In this document: positions 5,836 through 11,295 of the stretch, piece after piece
How positions within the stretch are numbered: the first letter of the stretch is position 1
Layout of the letters: every line of letters starts with the position of its first letter
DNA from: an uncultured Collinsella sp.
GTDB taxonomy: Bacteria > Actinomycetota > Coriobacteriia > Coriobacteriales > Coriobacteriaceae
Direction: 5' to 3'
NCBI GenBank assembly: GCA_902493835.1
Contig: CABURG010000050.1
Coordinates: 1 to 11,295, forward strand
Length of the DNA stretch: 11,295 nt
Made by a program: the position numbers and the translations under genes
The notes under the pieces: model-generated
Database searches by the model: none
What the model was told of the DNA's origin: nothing
The model's input: only the letters and a program-made list of their open reading frames with translations

Positions 5836-5995
5836 GCTTTTTAGCGCGATGCGAGCGCCATAGAGGGCGTTGCGGTGAGGTCTATTCGTGGGACCGTTCA
5901 TCCGTTTGGTTCGGTGATGATTGGTCGCGCGCGGCGCGTTTTGGGACCGTGGCTGATACTATGGATGCTCGCAAGCGATATGAATGAGGATGCTC

Positions 5996-7387
5996 ATGGC
6001 ATATGACGATAGGGAGATCGGGCTGACGGTCGAGGACCGCGGCTCAAAGTTGGGTCTTCCCCAAAACCAAGATGCAGAGGCCAATGTACTGGCCGCTATG
6101 CTGCTATCGCCCGAGGTGGTCGAAGAGGCCCAGGTCGAGCTGCAGCCCGATGACTTCTACCGGCCCATTCATAAGACCATCTATACTGCGATGGTCGATA
6201 TGTACAACAGCCGCATTCCCATCGACTCCATCTCGCTGATCGATTACCTGCGCAGCATCAACAAGCTCGATGCCGTGGGCGGCGAAGCGTACATTTTGGA
6301 GCTGATGGGTCAGACCCTGTCGCTCGTCAACTGGCAGCACCATGCCGCCATCGTTCGCCGCGATTCGATGCTGCGTGAGCTGATCGGTGCCACCAACGAG
6401 ATCAACGCGCTGGCATATAACGCCCCCACCGACACCAAAGAGGTCGTGGAGCTAGCCGAGAGCAAACTGCTCAAGGTCACGGCACGCGAGGTCAAGTCGA
6501 GCTACAAGACGCTGACCGAGTTTATGGTCGAGGCCTATAACGAGGCCGAGGAAGTGTGCCAGGCCGGTGGCCAGGCTGCGGGCGTGCCCACGGGCTTCCC
6601 GTCGCTCGACCGCATGCTCATGGGTTTTCGCGAGGGACAGCTCATCATTATCGGCGCCCGTCCTGCCGTGGGTAAGACGTCGTTCGCCCTGAATCTGGCG
6701 CTCAACGCTGCCGCTGCCGGTTATACCGTCGGCTTCTTCTCGCTGGAGATGTCGGGCAAGGAAATTGCCCAGCGTCTGATTTGCGCCTACGCCATGATCT
6801 CGATCAGTGACTTCCGCATGGGCCGCATTAGCCCCGAGCAGTGGGCCAATATCAACGAGGCCACGCAGACCTTGTCTAAGCTCGATATTCTGATTGACGA
6901 TACGCCCGGCACCACAGTGACCGAGATTCGCGCCAAGAGCCGCCGTATGCTCCATAACAAGGAGAAGGCAATCATCATCCTGGACTACCTGCAGCTGGTG
7001 AGTCCTCCGCCGGGACGCCGCTCCGAGAGCCGTACCGTCGAGGTCTCGGAGATGTCGCGCGGTCTGAAGATCATGGCCAAGGAGCTCAAAATCCCGCTCA
7101 TCGCGCTGTCGCAGCTCTCGCGTCAGGTCGAATCCCGTACCGGCAAGCGCCCGCAGCTTTCCGACCTTCGTGAATCGGGCTCTATCGAGCAGGACGCCGA
7201 TATCGTTATGTTCTTGGACCGCTCCGCCGACGAGGCCGAAGCCTCGCGCGACGATCGACCCGACGAGGGCGTTACGCGTATCGTCGTGGCCAAAAACCGT
7301 TCGGGCCCGATCGGCGACGTCGACCTGATGTTCCTGCCGGCATCCACCAAGTTCTATGAGCTTGATGGGGCACATGCCGAGGAGTAG
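5996..7387 (+). CDS. dnaB: Replicative DNA helicase DnaB
   Basis: 463 residues from the ATG at 5996. ATGs at 5984 and 5990 are also in frame, but GAGGA at 5986-5990 is well placed (5 nt) only for 5996. The N-terminal domain (about 20-130, LPQNQDAEANVLAAMLLSPE...) is the DnaB hexamer and primase-interaction domain. After a linker comes the RecA-type motor: Walker A GARPAVGKTS (220-229), the FFSLEMS motif (247-253), Walker B IIILDYLQL (326-334) and SQLSRQVESR (372-381). It unwinds DNA ahead of the replisome using ATP. The length is normal and no intein interrupts the motor. It follows the ribosomal operon terminator; a TACTAT preceded by TG at 5954-5962 may be an extended -10 for its own promoter, without a clear -35. 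Confidence 0.97.
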   Translation: MAYDDREIGLTVEDRGSKLGLPQNQDAEANVLAAMLLSPEVVEEAQVELQPDDFYRPIHKTIYTAMVDMYNSRIPIDSISLIDYLRSINKLDAVGGEAYILELMGQTLSLVNWQHHAAIVRRDSMLRELIGATNEINALAYNAPTDTKEVVELAESKLLKVTAREVKSSYKTLTEFMVEAYNEAEEVCQAGGQAAGVPTGFPSLDRMLMGFREGQLIIIGARPAVGKTSFALNLALNAAAAGYTVGFFSLEMSGKEIAQRLICAYAMISISDFRMGRISPEQWANINEATQTLSKLDILIDDTPGTTVTEIRAKSRRMLHNKEKAIIILDYLQLVSPPPGRRSESRTVEVSEMSRGLKIMAKELKIPLIALSQLSRQVESRTGKRPQLSDLRESGSIEQDADIVMFLDRSADEAEASRDDRPDEGVTRIVVAKNRSGPIGDVDLMFLPASTKFYELDGAHAEE

Positions 7388-7414
7388 GACAGGCGCCCGT
7401 TGCACGGGTATACT
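7386..7414 (+). promoter_or_regulatory. Possible purA promoter
   Basis: TATACT (7409-7414) is a near-perfect -10, preceded at 17 bp by AGGACA (7386-7391), which matches the last four bases of a -35 element. It overlaps the dnaB stop codon and would give a leader of about 60 nt. The -35 is weak. Confidence 0.45.
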
Positions 7415-7480
7415 GGGAATGTTTTGTGCTTCTGCGTGCCGGCGTGGCGCGTAGACAGTCCATGAATGTAAGGAGTAAAC

Positions 7481-8767
<1,287 letters not shown>

Positions 8768-8789
8768 TCGGGACTATTTGGTTATTGCG

Positions 8790-8831
8790 ATATACCCCTT
8801 TGCAGCCCGGACGGGCGGCCGAGGGGTATAT
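8790..8831. other. 42-nt inverted repeat between purA and purD
   Basis: ATATACCCCT (8790-8799) and AGGGGTATAT (8822-8831) are perfect reverse complements; the spacer holds a further small dyad (GCCCG/CGGGC, 8805-8816). The stem is followed by TTGCTT, a poor T-tract, so it may be a weak terminator, an mRNA processing or attenuation structure, or an operator. Confidence 0.6.
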
Positions 8832-8885
8832 TTGCTTGCAAAGGGCTCGCGCGGAGCGGGCCATTCATCCATAGAGGAGGCACCC

Positions 8886-10190
8886 TTGAAGGCGGACACT
8901 CAAACCATCGACATCCTGTTGTTGGGCAGCGGCGGCCGCGAGCATGCTTTGGCAGCTAAGCTCGCAGCATCACCGCGCGCCGGCAAGCTCTACATCGCGC
9001 CGGGCAACGGCGGCACCGCGAGCTGCGGCGAGAACGTTGTTCTCGACGACTGCGATCCTGCGGCCGTGGCAGCGTTTGCTCAGAGCCACGGATGCGGACT
9101 CGTGGTAATTGGCCCCGAGGCTCCGCTCGTGGCGGGCGTGGCCGACGCCGTGCGCGCGGCGGGTATTCCCTGCTTTGGCCCGGGTGCCGAGGGCGCCCAG
9201 ATGGAGGGCTCCAAGCTGTTCTCCAAGCAGCTCATGGAGCGTGCGGGCATTCCGACGGCAGCCTATGGTTCGTTTTCCGACGAGGCTTCGGCGCTCGCCT
9301 ACGTGCGCGAGCAGGGCGCCCCGCTGGTCGTGAAGGCCGACGGCCTTGCCGCGGGCAAGGGCGTTATCGTGGCGACCGAACTTGAGCAGGCTGAGGAGGC
9401 CGTGCGCGAGTGCTTTGGCGGCGCCTTTGGCGATGCCGGCAGCACCGTGGTTATCGAGGAGATGCTCGTTGGCCCCGAGTGCTCGCTGCTGGCCTTTACC
9501 GACGGCAAGACCGTGCGCCCCATGGCCACCTCGCAGGACCACAAGCGCGCGCTCGAGGGCGACAAGGGCCCCAACACCGGCGGCATGGGTGTCTACAGCC
9601 CGGTGCCTATCGTGACCGACGAGGAGCACGCCACGATGGTGGCGGTCATGGAGCAGACCGTGGCCGAGCTTGCTGCCGAGGGTATCGACTACCGCGGCTG
9701 CCTGTACGGCGGCTTTATGCTCACGCCTGCCGGCCCCAAGGTGTTGGAGTTCAATGCCCGCTTTGGCGACCCCGAGACGCAGGTCGTGCTGCCGCGCCTT
9801 AAGAACGACCTGGTCGAGGTCATGCTGGCTTGTGCCAACTGCGAGCTCGACCAGATTGAACTCGACTGGCGCGACGAGTGGGCCGTGGCCGTTGTCCTGA
9901 CGAGCGCGGGCTACCCCGGCAGCTACGAGAAGGGCAAGGTCATCACCGGTATTGCCGATGCCGAGGCCATGGAGAACGTGACCGTGTACCACGCGGGTAC
10001 CGCCGTGGTGGACGGCCAGCTCGTGACCAATGGTGGCCGCGTGCTTGCCGTGACCGCTCTGGGCGACACGTTCGAGAACGCTCGCAACCTTGCCTACGAG
10101 GCCTGCGAGAGGATTGATTTTGAGGGCAAGACCCTGCGTCACGACATCGGCCTGCGCGCGCTGCGTGGCCGCGACGCCTGGGATGCCTAA
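8886..10190 (+). CDS. purD: Phosphoribosylamine-glycine ligase (GAR synthetase)
   Basis: 434 residues from a TTG start at 8886. The frame stays open further upstream, overlapping purA, but GAGGAGG at 8874-8880 lies 5 nt before this TTG and the family's first strand (IDILLLGSGGREHAL) begins just after it. It ligates glycine to phosphoribosylamine with ATP, the second step of purine synthesis. Motifs: GSGGREHA (14-21), the ATP-grasp segments VVKADGLAAGKGV (148-160), QDHKRALEGDKGPNTGGMG (217-235) and FNARFGDPETQ (289-299). The length is normal and it is not fused to purM or purN. The Nudix gene starts 21 nt downstream, so the two are probably co-transcribed. Confidence 0.97.
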   Translation: MKADTQTIDILLLGSGGREHALAAKLAASPRAGKLYIAPGNGGTASCGENVVLDDCDPAAVAAFAQSHGCGLVVIGPEAPLVAGVADAVRAAGIPCFGPGAEGAQMEGSKLFSKQLMERAGIPTAAYGSFSDEASALAYVREQGAPLVVKADGLAAGKGVIVATELEQAEEAVRECFGGAFGDAGSTVVIEEMLVGPECSLLAFTDGKTVRPMATSQDHKRALEGDKGPNTGGMGVYSPVPIVTDEEHATMVAVMEQTVAELAAEGIDYRGCLYGGFMLTPAGPKVLEFNARFGDPETQVVLPRLKNDLVEVMLACANCELDQIELDWRDEWAVAVVLTSAGYPGSYEKGKVITGIADAEAMENVTVYHAGTAVVDGQLVTNGGRVLAVTALGDTFENARNLAYEACERIDFEGKTLRHDIGLRALRGRDAWDA

Positions 10191-10211
10191 AATCCGAGAG
10201 GAATGAGACGG

Positions 10212-10907
10212 ATGGACGAGAAGAACGAAGAGCTCGTGGATGCGCAGATCGTCGAGGAGGACAGCCGCGTGTATGGGCACGCCGAGGGCGAGCCTGGTGG
10301 CGAGGTCGCTGACGAGCCGGCGCTGGTGCTGGGCGACGACGACCCGCACGATGCCGAGCTGCACGAGAAAATTCTTTCGGAGGAGTGCGCCTGGAAGGGC
10401 AAGATCCTCGACGTCCACCGTCTTGAGGTTGAGCTGCCCAACGGTCACCGCAGCGCCCGCGATATCGTTCGCCATCCGGGTGCGGCGGCCGTTGTGGCAC
10501 TGACCGAGAGCGGCAAGATCGTACTGGTGCGTCAGTACCGCACCGCCATTGACCGCGTGACGGTCGAGATTCCCGCCGGCAAGCTCGACCCGGGTGAGGA
10601 CCCGCTCGATTGCGCCAAGCGCGAACTGCATGAGGAGACGGGCTTTAGGGCTGGTCGTATTCGCTTTTTGACGTCGATTGTCACGTCCTGCGGTTTTTGC
10701 GATGAGATCATCCACATCTACTTGGCTACCAAGCTCGAGTTTGATGCGCCCAACCCCGATGATGACGAGTTTGTCAACGTGGACCTGGTGCCGCTGCACG
10801 AGCTGATTGACGCCGTGCTCGACGGCAAGATCGAAGACGCCAAGACCGTCGTAGGCGCCTTGGCCTGCGATAGCATCGCGCACCGACTAGGCGGGGCCGA
10901 ACTTTAA
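10212..10907 (+). CDS. Nudix hydrolase, ADP-ribose pyrophosphatase type, with acidic N-terminal extension
   Basis: 231 residues. The complete Nudix box GX5EX7REUXEEXGU lies at 123-145, from G123 through E129 and REL at 137-139 to EE at 141-142 and GF at 144-145. The flanking sequence (WKGKILDVHRLEVELPNG, VLVRQYR, VEIPAGKLDPGE and SCGFCDE) is that of ADP-ribose pyrophosphatases, which cleave ADP-ribose to AMP and ribose 5-phosphate with divalent metal. Other nucleoside diphosphate substrates remain possible. About 47 residues rich in Glu and Asp precede the fold and are probably disordered. The start is uncertain: ATG at 10203 is nearly on top of GAGAGG (10196-10201), whereas ATG at 10212 has a workable spacing of 10 nt. 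It is close behind purD, so AMP release and purine synthesis may be co-expressed. Confidence 0.9.
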   Translation: MDEKNEELVDAQIVEEDSRVYGHAEGEPGGEVADEPALVLGDDDPHDAELHEKILSEECAWKGKILDVHRLEVELPNGHRSARDIVRHPGAAAVVALTESGKIVLVRQYRTAIDRVTVEIPAGKLDPGEDPLDCAKRELHEETGFRAGRIRFLTSIVTSCGFCDEIIHIYLATKLEFDAPNPDDDEFVNVDLVPLHELIDAVLDGKIEDAKTVVGALACDSIAHRLGGAEL

Positions 10908-10910
10908 CGA

Positions 10911-10926
10911 GCGGGAATGATCCCGC
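10911..10926 (+). terminator. Possible weak terminator after the Nudix gene
   Basis: GCGGGA and TCCCGC form a perfect 6-bp stem with a 4-nt loop, 3 nt after the stop. The following AGGTTTGTG is a poor T-tract, so termination would be weak. Confidence 0.35.
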
Positions 10927-10940
10927 AGGTTTGTGTAAGT

Positions 10941-11050
10941 CAGCGAAAGTGCTCCATTTGAGACAAGGTGGCCTAAAAGAGGAGGGAAGCGTATGGATAT
11001 ACGCGACCGACGATTGAAGGCCAGATTGTCCAAATGGAGCACTTGCAGCG
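10941..11050. repeat. 98-nt nested palindrome bounded by CAGCG direct repeats (candidate miniature element)
   Basis: Arms 10947-10974 and 11018-11044 pair: 14 perfect bp (10947-10960 with 11031-11044), a bulged A, 5 bp, a 2x2 internal loop and 6 bp. The 43-nt centre holds a second hairpin (GCGTAT-GGAT-ATACGC, 10989-11004). CAGCG occurs at 10941-10945 and 11046-11050, one base outside each arm, as a target-site duplication would. Confidence 0.7.
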
Positions 11051-11060
11051 TCGAGACGAA

Positions 11061-11082
11061 ACGCGGTTTGGTAAAACCGCGT
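11061..11082 (+). promoter_or_regulatory. Hairpin abutting the ABC transporter ribosome binding site
   Basis: ACGCGGTTT (11061-11069) and AAACCGCGT (11074-11082) form a perfect 9-bp stem with loop GGTA. The next base begins the ribosome binding site AAGGTGAT, so the structure could influence translation of the transporter gene. Confidence 0.5.
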
Positions 11083-11091
11083 AAGGTGATT

Positions 11092-11295
11092 ATGCTGAAG
11101 AGGTTTCTTTCTTACTACAAGCCCCAGATGGGGCTTTTTGTTGCTGATACTGTTTGTGCTCTGGTGCTTGCCGCCATTGACCTGGCGTTCCCCATTATCC
11201 TGCGCAATTTGACCGGTGGGCTATTTACTCAGGGTCAGGCTGCCATTATGCAGGCGCTCGGCATAATGGCGGTGGGTTTGGTGCTGATGTATGCC
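11092..11295 (+). CDS. ABC exporter transmembrane domain (N-terminus only; 3' end cut by window)
   Basis: 68 codons are visible. MLKRFLSYYKPQMGLFVAD followed by a hydrophobic segment (about 15-39, ALVLAAIDLAFPIILRNL) and a second one starting near residue 58 is the usual opening of a type I ABC exporter subunit with fused membrane and ATPase domains. The ATPase part is beyond the edge, so substrate and fusion are not seen. AAGGTGAT at 11083-11090 precedes this ATG. The frame is open further upstream to an ATG at 10993 that has an excellent AGGAGGG (10980-10986), which would add 33 basic residues encoded by the palindrome. I prefer 11092 because the family normally begins here and the extension looks like repeat-derived sequence. 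Confidence 0.75.
   Translation, partial: MLKRFLSYYKPQMGLFVADTVCALVLAAIDLAFPIILRNLTGGLFTQGQAAIMQALGIMAVGLVLMYA

Noticed and set aside
5890..5950. Direct repeat GGGACCGT upstream of dnaB (5890-5897, 5943-5950)
   Set aside because: Eight bases repeated twice at this spacing is weak evidence for a binding site without further copies.
8970..10883. 637-codon minus-strand frame
   Set aside because: It is antisense to purD and the Nudix gene, both with complete motifs; its His/Ala/Gly-rich translation looks like a shadow.

Overview
The window looks like chromosomal DNA from a moderately GC-rich actinobacterium of the class Coriobacteriia, most likely Collinsella or a close relative. This rests on protein flavour, the rpsF-ssb-rpsR-rplI-dnaB-purA order, two TTG starts behind strong ribosome binding sites, and an actinobacterial-style solitary nuclease protein. 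The genus is an inference; no search was run.

Left part (1-2179). Two minus-strand genes: a TRIC/YadS-type membrane protein (1182-1871, TTG start) and, 107 nt downstream, an exported polymer-forming (bactofilin-like) beta-helix protein with a membrane domain that runs off the left edge (1-1074).

Accessory cassette (about 2003-3277). A plus-strand gene for a 335-residue protein with a C-terminal PD-(D/E)XK nuclease-like domain (E187, D232, E245-x-K247). It lies between two inverted copies of an about 80-bp sequence, each copy itself a long palindrome. This is the strongest candidate for an undescribed mobile or self-regulating unit. It abuts two minus-strand serine tRNA genes (CGA and GGA anticodons), each with its own terminator; a good promoter is visible for the upstream one.

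A 504-nt stretch (3578-4081) without a convincing gene holds the tRNA promoter and the promoter and leader hairpin of the ribosomal operon.

Core part (4082-10907), all plus strand. The operon rpsF-ssb-rpsR-rplI (ribosomal proteins S6, S18 and L9 with single-strand DNA-binding protein) ends at a strong terminator. Replicative helicase dnaB follows, then purA (AMP synthesis from IMP), purD (step 2 of purine synthesis) and a Nudix hydrolase of the ADP-ribose pyrophosphatase type. The genes combine translation, replication and purine nucleotide supply.

Right edge (10908-11295). A structured leader with a 98-nt nested palindrome flanked by CAGCG direct repeats and a second hairpin touching the ribosome binding site, followed by the start of an ABC exporter gene that runs off the edge.
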